Positions 53,161 to 61,696 of a DNA stretch of 64,000 nt are shown one piece after another; positions within the stretch are counted from its first letter, which is position 1; each line of letters starts with the position of its first letter. Under the pieces are notes generated by a model that was not told where the DNA came from, ran no database searches, and worked only from the letters and a program-made list of their open reading frames with translations. Source of the DNA: an uncultured Coprococcus sp. GTDB taxonomy: Bacteria; Bacillota; Clostridia; Lachnospirales; Lachnospiraceae. The DNA lies in contig CAKQIY010000009.1 of assembly GCA_934247115.1 (NCBI GenBank), positions 7,393 through 71,392 on the forward strand, read 5' to 3'. The translations under genes were made by a program, and so were the position numbers.

Positions 53161-53763
53161 ATGATGAAGCTGATGAACGAAAAGGATAAAACGGCAGAGA
53201 TATCTGATCGTGTTCAGAGAGCCATGGATATGGCAGAACGCTTCCATGAAGGGCAGAAACGACGTGGCAGAGACGGATTTGTACCTTATTATGACGAGCA
53301 TATACTGGGTGTTTACAGTATATTAAAAGATGAGTGTCACATTGTTGATGAGGATGTGCTGGTAACGGCACTTCTCCACGACACAGTTGAGGATACTGAT
53401 TGTACTCTGGATGATATTGAACGTGAGTTTGGCCCTGAGATAAGGGAGGAGGTCAGACTGCTGACCAGAATACAAGGGGAACCATTTTCAGTTTATGCAG
53501 GTCGTCTTTATGCGCATGCTTCTTATAGAACGGTGCTGGTCAAACTGGCGGACAGGCTGCACAATCTCAGAACTATTTCGTATATGCCTGACACGAGGTG
53601 GATACAGAAGAAGCTGAAGCAGTCTTATACGGATATACTCAATCCATTGCCGGAGGTGCTTGGAAGAATAGATGGAGAATACCGGGAACAGATCAATATT
53701 CTGGCTGATAAGATAGAAGATCAGATATTAAAAGTACAGAGTGAGCTTAAACTCAGGCTGTAG
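53161..53763 (+). CDS. HD-domain alarmone-hydrolase-like protein (MESH1/SpoT-HD type)
   Basis: A 200-residue standalone HD protein resembling the hydrolase domain of SpoT: ALLHDTVEDTDCTL (HDxxED), LVKLADRLHNLRTISYMP, and a late helix. This suggests cleavage of (p)ppGpp, complementing the synthetase at 29113. AAGGGA before the ATG at 53161 sets the start; the frame from 53131 adds ten unlikely residues. A strong terminator follows. Confidence 0.85.
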   Translation: MMKLMNEKDKTAEISDRVQRAMDMAERFHEGQKRRGRDGFVPYYDEHILGVYSILKDECHIVDEDVLVTALLHDTVEDTDCTLDDIEREFGPEIREEVRLLTRIQGEPFSVYAGRLYAHASYRTVLVKLADRLHNLRTISYMPDTRWIQKKLKQSYTDILNPLPEVLGRIDGEYREQINILADKIEDQILKVQSELKLRL

Positions 53764-53778
53764 AATAACATAATTTAA

Positions 53779-53826
53779 AGAAGTGCCTGTGCGGCTGGAT
53801 ATAAGCTGCACAGGCACTTCTCTTTA
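53779..53826. terminator. Bidirectional terminator
   Basis: AGAAGTGCCTGTGC pairs with GCACAGGCACTTCT, extended by GCT/AGC. It separates the HD gene from the convergent histidine phosphatase gene. Confidence 0.88.
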
Positions 53827-53868
53827 TACTGGAATATATATGCATAACTTTTATAATATAGTTGCTTA

Positions 53869-54477
53869 TCAGTAAAAAATACGCGTTTCATCTATTATAT
53901 TGTATGTTCCATCTGAATAATCCAGTATGATGACGTTACAGTTCTGCTGCAGGCCGCCAGACCAGAAATCCTTGAGCTCGTGGTGTTTGACATGCATCAT
54001 CATTGCTTTGTTGATTGCTCCGTGTGCTACGATCATGACGCGCTCACACGTTGATGCAAGTGGCTCGATGTATTCGGTCATAAAGCGTGAAGCTCTGCCG
54101 CACAGCTCCTCAAATGTCTCACCTTTGCCGGTCGGGTGATATAGCTGGGGCTGCTTGAAAAAGTATTGGAAGTCCTGACTTTCATCTTTTAGAAGCTGGG
54201 ACATATTCTGTCCTTCCCAGTCTCCAAAGCACATCTCCTTTATCAGATCATTTGTCTTTATAGGGATATCTCTGTCTCCGATGATGAGTCTGGCTGTTTC
54301 GTATGCTCGCTGGAGTGGGCTGGAGAATACCATATCAAAGTGGGTATCCCTCAGATGCTCACCGGTTATACGGGCGAGCCTGCGGCCGTTTTCGTTGAGT
54401 TCTATGTCTGTTCTTCCTTGGAGAAGTTTTTTTTCGTTCCATATCGTTTCGCCGTGCCTTACTATATATATTTCCAT
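53869..54477 (-). CDS. Histidine phosphatase superfamily protein
   Basis: A 202-residue phosphoglycerate-mutase-like enzyme with the catalytic RHG motif near the start (IYIVRHGETIWNEKKLLQGR), the Arg in FSSPLQRAYETA, and the second His in VMIVAHGAINKAMM. It likely dephosphorylates a small metabolite (CobC/GpmB-like). It lies 26 bases after ung on the same strand, so they may be cotranscribed. Confidence 0.92.
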   Translation of the reverse strand: MEIYIVRHGETIWNEKKLLQGRTDIELNENGRRLARITGEHLRDTHFDMVFSSPLQRAYETARLIIGDRDIPIKTNDLIKEMCFGDWEGQNMSQLLKDESQDFQYFFKQPQLYHPTGKGETFEELCGRASRFMTEYIEPLASTCERVMIVAHGAINKAMMMHVKHHELKDFWSGGLQQNCNVIILDYSDGTYNIIDETRIFY

Positions 54478-54503
54478 ATGAGTACTCCATTTGATGTTGA
54501 ATT

Positions 54504-55178
54504 TTAGATGTCCTCTATCTGCCAGTCAATTGGCTCTACGCCGTGGGCAGAGAGAAAATTGTTGGTTTTGCTGAAAGGCTTGCTTCCCCAGAATCCCCTG
54601 TATACAGATAGTGGGCTAGGATGGGCAGATTTCAGTATCAGATGGTTTGGGTTATTTAGAAATGCTGCCTTTTTCTGTGCATATGCTCCCCACAGGATAA
54701 AGACGATTGGTCTGTCCTGTTCATTGAGGATACGGATGGCGGCATCGGTGAATTGTTCCCAGCCCTTGCCCTGATGCGAGCCGGCTCTGTGGGCCTGAAC
54801 AGTGAGGACTGCGTTCAGCATGAGGACACCCTGATCGGCCCATTTTTCCAGGTAACCATTGTTTGGAATCTTGCAGCCCAGGTCATCGTGAAGTTCTTGA
54901 TATATGTTGACCAGGGATGGAGGGATGGCTACTCCTGGTTTAACGCTGAAACTGAGTCCGTGTGCCTGACCTGGTTCGTGATATGGATCCTGGCCGATGA
55001 TCACACATTTGACGTGTGAAAGCGGCGTGTTGTGAAATGCGTTGAATATATCGTTGGCGGGTGGGTATACAGTCTGTGTTGCATAGGCCTGACCAACGAA
55101 ATCAAACAGTTTGCGGTAATATTCTTTGCTATATTCAGGCTTCAGATAAGGCGCCCAGTCATTAGTGATAGCAGGCAT
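54504..55178 (-). CDS. ung: Uracil-DNA glycosylase (family 1)
   Basis: A 224-residue repair enzyme that removes uracil from DNA. Motif A VIIGQDPYHEPGQAHGLSFS and motif B SAHPSPLSVYRGF are intact. Length is standard. GGAGG sets the start at 55178; an open frame upstream to 55253 is not used. Second glycosylase of the window, distinct from the family 6 enzyme at 3507. Confidence 0.97.
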   Translation of the reverse strand: MPAITNDWAPYLKPEYSKEYYRKLFDFVGQAYATQTVYPPANDIFNAFHNTPLSHVKCVIIGQDPYHEPGQAHGLSFSVKPGVAIPPSLVNIYQELHDDLGCKIPNNGYLEKWADQGVLMLNAVLTVQAHRAGSHQGKGWEQFTDAAIRILNEQDRPIVFILWGAYAQKKAAFLNNPNHLILKSAHPSPLSVYRGFWGSKPFSKTNNFLSAHGVEPIDWQIEDI

Positions 55179-55358
55179 ATATGAACCTCCTTGTATAATT
55201 ATCTTTAATTTAGTGTTGTATCCATCAAGTATAATTATAATAGCACAAATCAAAAATAAAACAATCGGTGAACTTTTGTGGTTTTAAGTTGTAAGATATA
55301 TTTTAGCATGATATAATTGCCCTATATGAGAACTGATAATAGAAAGGGGCATATAGGC

Positions 55359-55508
55359 ATGGAGAAAGCATATAATACTATGAAGCATGTAGGAGCACTC
55401 AATATTGCACTTGGAGTTATTGCGATAGTTACAGGTCTTGTGACAGGCATACTGATGCTTACAGCCGGAGGAAGATCCCTCAAGAACAAGAGATTCATTG
55501 TGTGGTAG
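55359..55508 (+). CDS. Small membrane protein
   Basis: A 49-residue protein with one or two hydrophobic helices (LNIALGVIAIVTGLVTGILML) and a basic tail (RSLKNKRFIVW). AAAGGGGC lies upstream. It probably integrates into the membrane; function unknown. Confidence 0.6.
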   Translation: MEKAYNTMKHVGALNIALGVIAIVTGLVTGILMLTAGGRSLKNKRFIVW

Positions 55509-55594
55509 AGGCAGTATATATTAGAACATGGCCGGAAACGGTTAAAAAGGGTTGACATCTGACTTTGCAATGTGTTAGAGTCAACCTAGATAAT

Positions 55595-55908
55595 GTGATG
55601 AAGAGGAGTAGTAGAGTTCTGGAGATATTCAGAGAGCTGTCGGATGGTGCGAGACAGTGGTTGAAGGAATTTGAACTCGCCTTGGAGCAGCCTTCTGAAA
55701 GATGTCAGTTGACATTGGAGTAGGATAGGACGGAGCCTGACCGTTATAGCAGGAGGGTATAAGATGGAATCGGATTCATATAGACAGGTTTGCAGTATGA
55801 ATTGAGAGTGCATCAGTATCTGCGATGAGAGCATACTTACAGTATGAAATAGAGTGGTACCGCGTAACTTACGTCTCTATATGTTTGGGAGATGTGAGTT
55901 TTTTTTTG
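55595..55908 (+). promoter_or_regulatory. Leucine T-box leader of leuA
   Basis: Starts with GATGAAGAGGAGTAG at the base of stem I. The specifier bulge carries CTC (55676-55678), a leucine codon. The T-box proper is AGAGTGGTACCGCG (55851-55864). The terminator is AACTTACGTCTC (55866-55877) with GAGATGTGAGTT (55889-55900) followed by a run of T. Uncharged tRNA-Leu should favour the antiterminator and turn on leuA. Confidence 0.95.
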
Positions 55909-55938
55909 CTCTATCAAATAAATCAGGAGGTTATATCA

Positions 55939-57600
55939 ATGAAGAATTATCAGAATTACAAGCGTGGATATTACATGCCACCAGTGGAGTCAACAGATTG
56001 GGTGAATAAGGAATACATAGATAAGGCACCTGTATGGTGCAGTGTTGACCTGAGAGATGGTAATCAGGCACTTATCGTTCCAATGAGTCTCGATGAGAAG
56101 CTTGAGTTTTTCAAGGAGCTTGTGCGTATAGGCTTCAAGGAGATAGAGATCGGCTTCCCTGCTGCATCAGAGACAGAGTATGAGTTCTGCAGAACTCTTA
56201 TAGAGCAGAACCTCATTCCTGATGATGTGACTATACAGGTCCTTACACAGGCAAGACCGCATATCATAGAGAAGACTTTCAAGGCGATAGATGGCGCGAA
56301 GAATGTTATTGTGCACCTGTACAATTCAACATCATTTGCACAGAGACAGCAGGTGTTCAGAAAGTCTAAGGAGGAGATACTCAAGATAGCTGTAGATGGC
56401 GCTGAGCTTCTGAATAAGATGGCAGATGAGTACGGTGTGCCATATCGGTTTGAGTATTCACCGGAGAGTTTTACGGGAACAGAGATTGATTATGCACTTG
56501 AGGTATGTAATGCAGTTATAGATGTGTGGAAACCAACCTCTGACAGAAAGGTTATAATCAATCTTCCTGCCACTGTCGAGATGTCACTTCCACATGTATA
56601 CGCAAGTCAGATCGAATACATGAGCAAGAATCTTCACGACAGAGAGAATGTAATACTGTCACTTCATCCGCACAATGACAGAGGTTGTGGCGTTGCTGAT
56701 GCAGAGCTTGGAATACTTGCAGGTGCGGACAGAATAGAGGGAACTCTGTTTGGCAATGGAGAGCGAACAGGAAATGTGGATGTGATCACACTCTGCATGA
56801 ATATGTTTACACACGGAGTTGATCCAGAGCTTGATTTCAGCAATATACCTGGACTTACAGAGATGTATGAGCGTGTTACCGGAATGAAAGTTTATGAGCG
56901 TTCACCTTATACGGGAAAGCTTGTGTTTGCAGCGTTCTCTGGTTCACATCAGGATGCCATAGCAAAGGGCATGAAGTTCAGAAAAGAGCAGGGAGATGGA
57001 ATGTGGACCTGTCCATATCTGCCACTTAACCCTGAGGATATAGGCCGCAAGTATGATGGTGATGTCATCAGGATAAACAGTCAGTCAGGCAAGGGTGGAA
57101 TCGGATTCATACTTCAGACCAAGTATGGTTTTGATCTTCCAGCAAAGTTTAGGGAAGATCTGGGATACACAGTCAAGGATGTGTCAGACAAAGAACACAA
57201 GGAGCTTAGTCCAAAGGAAGTACTGGATATATTCCAGAATACATATGTGAACATAGATGGACCTATCAAGATGCTTGAGAATCACTTCGTTCAGGGGAAT
57301 GGTATATCCACTGAGATAACTATTCTTAAGAATGGTGAGAAGAAAGTATACCATGGCAAGGGTAATGGACGTCTGGATGCGGTAAGCAATGCGATAAAGA
57401 AACATTTTGATATCCAGTTCAAGGTGATCTGTTATGAGGAGCACTCTCTCCAGACAGGTTCCAATTCCCAGGCTGTTGCATATGTGGGTATAGAGGATGC
57501 TGAAGGCAGAGTGACATGGGGTGCAGGTATCAAGGATGATATCATTGACGCTTCGGTATATGCACTTGTAAGCGCAGTTAACAGATCAGGCGATCTGTAG
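55939..57600 (+). CDS. leuA: 2-isopropylmalate synthase (LeuA2 type)
   Basis: A 553-residue enzyme that joins acetyl-CoA and 2-oxoisovalerate, first step of leucine synthesis. Catalytic barrel signature VDLRDGNQALIVPMS; metal site HPHNDRGCGVADAELGILAG; C-terminal LeuA regulatory domain (about residues 430-550), which usually gives leucine feedback. CAGGAGG before the ATG at 55939 sets the start. T-box control upstream. Confidence 0.97.
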   Translation: MKNYQNYKRGYYMPPVESTDWVNKEYIDKAPVWCSVDLRDGNQALIVPMSLDEKLEFFKELVRIGFKEIEIGFPAASETEYEFCRTLIEQNLIPDDVTIQVLTQARPHIIEKTFKAIDGAKNVIVHLYNSTSFAQRQQVFRKSKEEILKIAVDGAELLNKMADEYGVPYRFEYSPESFTGTEIDYALEVCNAVIDVWKPTSDRKVIINLPATVEMSLPHVYASQIEYMSKNLHDRENVILSLHPHNDRGCGVADAELGILAGADRIEGTLFGNGERTGNVDVITLCMNMFTHGVDPELDFSNIPGLTEMYERVTGMKVYERSPYTGKLVFAAFSGSHQDAIAKGMKFRKEQGDGMWTCPYLPLNPEDIGRKYDGDVIRINSQSGKGGIGFILQTKYGFDLPAKFREDLGYTVKDVSDKEHKELSPKEVLDIFQNTYVNIDGPIKMLENHFVQGNGISTEITILKNGEKKVYHGKGNGRLDAVSNAIKKHFDIQFKVICYEEHSLQTGSNSQAVAYVGIEDAEGRVTWGAGIKDDIIDASVYALVSAVNRSGDL

Positions 57601-57638
57601 AATATAGTTTACATTAAGTGAATAATTATATATAACAG

Positions 57639-57684
57639 AAAAGTCCATTCGGGACCGTTGATGGTTTCGAATGGACTTTTTGTA
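57639..57684. terminator. Terminator of leuA
   Basis: AAAAGTCCATTCG pairs with CGAATGGACTTTT (57668-57680), with T run on the plus strand and A run for the minus gene. Confidence 0.9.
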
Positions 57685-57729
57685 TTTGACGATGGTCTGT
57701 GGTCCTGATCATCTGAAGATAAACGGATA

Positions 57730-58143
57730 TCAGTTTTCTGAAGTCTTGAGTTTTTTATAACAATAGCTGATTATGTCTTTTCTTGTAACGATTCCAATAA
57801 ATTTGTTCTGGTCATCCACAACGGGAACAAAGTTCTGTGCCATAGCTCTCGCTATGAGGTCTTCCATGTTGGAATTGATGGACACAGATGCATATTCAAA
57901 CTTTTTGGGAATATCGTTCAGATATATACTCTCTGCGGTTTTTAGTGCGCTCATGGAATTCTTTTTGCAGTACCAGAGAATGTCGCCTTCGGTGATCGTA
58001 CCGACATACTCCCCGGTGTTGGACAGAATAGGAATTGCGGAGTATCTGTGGATCTCCATCTTTTCCAGTATCTGTCTGAGTGAAAAACTGTCCTCTATAT
58101 ATGCCACCTCGCTCTTAGGCGTAAGAAAAAATAATATGTTCAT
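57730..58143 (-). CDS. CBS-domain protein
   Basis: A 137-residue protein made of a CBS pair: the first half includes YSAIPILSNTGEYVGTITEGD and the second NFVPVVDDQNKFIGIVTRKD. CBS pairs bind adenine nucleotides and regulate partner proteins. No fused enzymatic domain. GGAGAAGG sets the start at 58143. Partner unknown. Confidence 0.9.
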   Translation of the reverse strand: MNILFFLTPKSEVAYIEDSFSLRQILEKMEIHRYSAIPILSNTGEYVGTITEGDILWYCKKNSMSALKTAESIYLNDIPKKFEYASVSINSNMEDLIARAMAQNFVPVVDDQNKFIGIVTRKDIISYCYKKLKTSEN

Positions 58144-58422
58144 CTGACCTTCTCCTTGATAAATAAATATTGACCCCATTACATATAATTATAGTTTATA
58201 TCGGTGACAAGTTCAATTGAACAAAGTGTGAATTGTGTAATAATTTGATGAATATTTGTGCTGACTGGATGGCTTTATCAGAATATGAAAGGATGACCGT
58301 GCAATATGTCAGAAATATAGGGCGATATATGTCATAAAATGTTAAAATTGGTTGAGAAAAGCCATTATATTTGATATGATAAAAACGTATGCACAAATAA
58401 ACGCAATATAAGGAGGTTTTGT

Positions 58423-59535
58423 ATGGGAACAGAGAATGTTTTCCAGGAGAATCAGGAATATCTTATAAAGGCAAGAGAGCTTGTCGTTGCTATAGATGAT
58501 ATGCAGGATGAGCTTGAACAGGCGAGGACTTTGCAGAAGAAAACTGCAAGGACCGTGTCGCAGGAGGAAAAAGGACTTTCGGATGAGATAAGTTCCACAC
58601 TTAAGAACAGAAAGAATGAGATTGAGGACGGATATGATCAGAGGTTGGCCACGAATGGAGCCAAGATCAGACAACTGCAGTCCCAGAAGGACAAAAAGAA
58701 AAATGAAAGAATGGGCAACAGAATAGAGAGTGAGACTGCTGATCTGAATGAGAATAACAGACAGCTTCAGCTTCAGGCGAAGGAGCTGTTCAAGCAGAAC
58801 CATGTATCGGGCTTCTGTAATACAGGCTTCTTCTATTGTATGTTCATGCCTGCCGGGGTAGGAGAGGTGTTCAAGCTTATACTGCTGATACTTGCTTTCT
58901 GTGGTGTAATACCTGCTGTTGTATCTGTTTCACTCAGATGTCTGGTGTATCAGGATGGCATGGATCCACTTATGTATGCGGTTATAGCAGAGTCTATTAT
59001 AATATTTGAACTCATCATCTATTTCATAATATATAACGCTGCAAAGATCAAACATCTGGATATAGTGAGAGAAGGCAGACTGATAAGAGACAGGGTTAAG
59101 GACAATAACAAGCAGATCCATGCGATAAGAAATTCTATAACAAGAGATAAGGATGAGAGCGTATATAATCTGGGCAAATACGATGAAAAGCTCAGGGAGT
59201 TGGAATCGGAGAGAGAAGACATAAGTAATCGTAAGTTGGAAGCAATAAAGGTTTTTGAGAATGACACCAAACAGGTTATAACATCAGAGATAACAGGACG
59301 CAGACAGCCTAAGATAGATTCTCTCAAGGCGGAACTTAAGGAGCTGGAGGACAGGATCGCGGATATGGATGCGCGGCTATCTGATATGCAGACGCATCTT
59401 ACGGACAGCTATGTCACATTTCTTGGAAAGGATATGTGCTCGGAGGAGAAGCTTTCAGACCTGATTGCCATCATGGAAGACGGAATTGCAAGTACGGTAT
59501 CCGGTGCAATCGAGGTATACAAGGGAGAGAACTAG
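58423..59535 (+). CDS. Coiled coil - two TM - coiled coil protein
   Basis: A 370-residue protein. Residues about 5-125 are coiled coil (QEEKGLSDEISSTLKNRKNE), then two TM helices at about 148-175 and 187-208, then residues about 215-345 coiled coil (RELESEREDISNRKLEAIKV). This resembles scaffold or tether proteins; the same architecture appears in the back half of the SbcD-like protein at 46766. AGGAGG precedes the ATG. No family recognised. Confidence 0.7.
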   Translation: MGTENVFQENQEYLIKARELVVAIDDMQDELEQARTLQKKTARTVSQEEKGLSDEISSTLKNRKNEIEDGYDQRLATNGAKIRQLQSQKDKKKNERMGNRIESETADLNENNRQLQLQAKELFKQNHVSGFCNTGFFYCMFMPAGVGEVFKLILLILAFCGVIPAVVSVSLRCLVYQDGMDPLMYAVIAESIIIFELIIYFIIYNAAKIKHLDIVREGRLIRDRVKDNNKQIHAIRNSITRDKDESVYNLGKYDEKLRELESEREDISNRKLEAIKVFENDTKQVITSEITGRRQPKIDSLKAELKELEDRIADMDARLSDMQTHLTDSYVTFLGKDMCSEEKLSDLIAIMEDGIASTVSGAIEVYKGEN

Positions 59536-59551
59536 AAAATTCGACAGGGTG

Positions 59552-59585
59552 ATCAGAGAAAGCACAGGTTGTCTTTCCCTGATCA
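59552..59585 (+). other. Hairpin without T run after the coiled-coil gene
   Basis: GATCAG-GAAAG pairs with CTTTC-CTGATC, each arm with one bulged base. It may be an RNA processing site or weak terminator between two convergent genes. Confidence 0.4.
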
Positions 59586-59611
59586 GTATAATAGAACGTG
59601 TAGTATACAAT

Positions 59612-60178
59612 TTAATCAAAACACATGGACTCGGATGCCAGAATGGCACCTGATATGAATTGAGCCATGTTGTGGACCGTGTAGAGCCTTGTACTTTGCA
59701 GCAGACTCAGACCCGGCTTCCCGGAGAGATTTACGATCCCGGTAATAGACACATCGCCTATTGCCGGGAGTTTTTTATTTACACCTATCCCGGGATACAG
59801 AGGTGCGTGACTGAAAGTAATCATGCCTACATCGGATGGCCCACCGAGGGATGCGTCCACAGCTATGACAAATGGTTTGCAGTGGCTTTGGTATATCCTC
59901 TGAATATATTCTCTTAGGTTCAGGGCGTGCACGGGATTTTTCAGGGTGCCATATACAGTATAACTGCAGGATGTTCCTGCCAACAGGCTGCCAACGATGG
60001 GACCCAGAGCGTCACCTGTGGCCCGGTCTGTGCCGATGCATAGAATGATGGTATCATGTGCCGTACATTTATGCGTGCGTATGGAATCGCTGAGCCTGGC
60101 TGCAAATGATTCTGAGGAGGCGGTATCGCATGGATTAAAATATTCAGTTTGATGACGTTTTCTTTTTACTATATTCAT
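59612..60178 (-). CDS. yyaC: Spore protein YyaC (GPR-like protease superfamily)
   Basis: A 188-residue DUF1256 protein. The conserved core is LCIGTDRATGDALGPIVGSLL, the segment IAVDASLGGPSDVG, and GINVN-like KKLPAIGDVSITG. YyaC is similar to the spore protease GPR and is made in sporulating clostridia and bacilli. AGGTTGATC precedes the start. It supports a sporulating host. Confidence 0.9.
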   Translation of the reverse strand: MNIVKRKRHQTEYFNPCDTASSESFAARLSDSIRTHKCTAHDTIILCIGTDRATGDALGPIVGSLLAGTSCSYTVYGTLKNPVHALNLREYIQRIYQSHCKPFVIAVDASLGGPSDVGMITFSHAPLYPGIGVNKKLPAIGDVSITGIVNLSGKPGLSLLQSTRLYTVHNMAQFISGAILASESMCFD

Positions 60179-60249
60179 GTGATCAACCTGCTTTTGTCGT
60201 TATAGTATACATTATTTCCAAATCTGTTAAAGTTTACACAGCGTGTTTC

Positions 60250-60298
60250 GGAGAAAAGATATTCTGTGTGGGGAGAAAAGTCATAACCGGGGAGAAAA
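60250..60298 (+). repeat. Three direct GGAGAAAA repeats
   Basis: GGAGAAAA at 60250-60257, 60272-60279 and 60291-60298 (spacing 22 and 19). They lie between yyaC and the LysM gene and may be protein-binding sites or chance ribosome-site-like words. Confidence 0.4.
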
Positions 60299-60309
60299 CA
60301 GGAGATGAT

Positions 60310-60381
60310 ATGACGCACACGATGACATTATTTACTAAAAAACTCATGAGCCGTGATGATATCATTCAGACTACAATATGA
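60310..60381 (+). CDS. Possible small peptide ORF
   Basis: ATG at 60310 with AGGAG about five bases upstream gives 23 codons (MTHTMTLFTKKLMSRDDIIQ and a few more), ending 18 bases before the LysM gene. Could be a leader peptide or chance. Confidence 0.3.
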   Translation: MTHTMTLFTKKLMSRDDIIQTTI

Positions 60382-60399
60382 CTAACAGGAGGGTTTGAA

Positions 60400-61638
60400 A
60401 TGATAGAGATAGTGTATGAAGAGGAGAACAGGAAAACGGGAGCCAGGGACAGAGTCTGTTATGAATTGCCCAGGAATATACGCCAGGTGGGGAATGCTCC
60501 GGGAATCTATAAGATATATATAGAGGATTATGTTATGACATATCTTCGCAGGATCGCAGCACCTGGAAATACCAACTGCCGCGGTGCAATATTGCTGGGC
60601 AAGGTATACGAGGAGGAAAAAGGACGTGTAGTATTCATAAGCGGAGCTGTGGATGCACAGAATCTGGAGTTTGATATATCTCTGATAAGGTTTGGTGATG
60701 GAGTATGGAGCAGTCTCTATGCAGATATCAACAAATATTTCGGCGATCTTGATATTGTGGGGTGGTTTCTGTCAAGAATGGGTTTTTCAGCGGAGATAAA
60801 TGATCAGATGAAGTGTCTTCACAAAGCCAATTTCCCGGGAAATGACAAGGTTCTGTTCCTTATGGATTCTCTGGAGTGTGATGAGGCGTTTTACTATTAT
60901 GCTGATGAAACATTTGTCAGAGAAAAAGGATATTACATATATTATGTGAGAAATGAGAAAATGCAGAATTACATAATCAGCAGAAAGAACAACTCTGCGG
61001 AGTCTGCAGGCGACAGTGTTCTCATAAAAGATAAGACGGTCGTCGAGAATTTTAGAACGAAAGAGAAAAGGGAGGGCGCGAAGAAAAAACACTGGGGGCA
61101 GACGGCTGTGTGTTTTGCAGCTGTATGTGCTATATCGTTTGGCGCACTGTGGTATATATCGCCGGATACATTGGATGCTATTGGAGACAAACTGAGCGGG
61201 AAGAGAGACTCAGGTGAGATACAGGTATTCATGAACAGCGCAGATGGTTCCAAAACGGTTTATGACACTGGGATAGCGGCTCAGGCGACAACGGAGAAGT
61301 GCGGCGTGGATGAAAACTCACAGCAGAATACAGAAGCAGAAAAAAAAGATACAACAAAGGTAGATTCGACAGATATAGCTCCGACAAATACTGATGGTGC
61401 AAATGTGGAAAAAACGGACAGTGTATCAGATTCAAAACAGTCTGTGATGAATGATTCTCTGGATCAGAGCAATGATATGAACATGTATGAGGTGGAAGCC
61501 GGAGATACACTGGTGAGCATTGCTATCAAAATGTATGGAGATCAGATGCAGGCGGATAATATTGCTGCGGTGAACGGACTGGATATTGATTCTCCTATAT
61601 ATGAGGGACAGAAATTAATTATTCCATATACAAATTAA
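60400..61638 (+). CDS. MPN-like domain, TM and LysM protein
   Basis: A 412-residue protein. Residues 1 to about 190 resemble the JAB/MPN fold (GAILLGKVYEEEKGRVVFIS and, near residue 120, VGWFLSRMGFSAEI), but the zinc motif HxHP...D is lost. One helix sits near 235-255 (TAVCFAAVCAISFGALWYIS). An external linker rich in T/D/S follows. A LysM domain ends the protein (about 366-410; VEAGDTLVSIAIKMYGD), binding peptidoglycan. It may link a cytosolic sensor to the cell wall. A good AGGAGGG site lies before the start. Confidence 0.75.
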   Translation: MIEIVYEEENRKTGARDRVCYELPRNIRQVGNAPGIYKIYIEDYVMTYLRRIAAPGNTNCRGAILLGKVYEEEKGRVVFISGAVDAQNLEFDISLIRFGDGVWSSLYADINKYFGDLDIVGWFLSRMGFSAEINDQMKCLHKANFPGNDKVLFLMDSLECDEAFYYYADETFVREKGYYIYYVRNEKMQNYIISRKNNSAESAGDSVLIKDKTVVENFRTKEKREGAKKKHWGQTAVCFAAVCAISFGALWYISPDTLDAIGDKLSGKRDSGEIQVFMNSADGSKTVYDTGIAAQATTEKCGVDENSQQNTEAEKKDTTKVDSTDIAPTNTDGANVEKTDSVSDSKQSVMNDSLDQSNDMNMYEVEAGDTLVSIAIKMYGDQMQADNIAAVNGLDIDSPIYEGQKLIIPYTN

Positions 61639-61641
61639 AGA

Positions 61642-61650
61642 TGTTATAAT
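61642..61650 (+). promoter_or_regulatory. Extended -10 promoter for the DUF5711 gene
   Basis: TGTTATAAT: perfect TATAAT (61645-61650) with TG one base before. No good -35. It implies transcription start near 61657, so translation more likely begins at 61697 than at 61664. Confidence 0.5.
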
Positions 61651-61696
61651 TAAGCACGCTAAAATGTATATGATTGAAAAGGATAAACGGTATACT

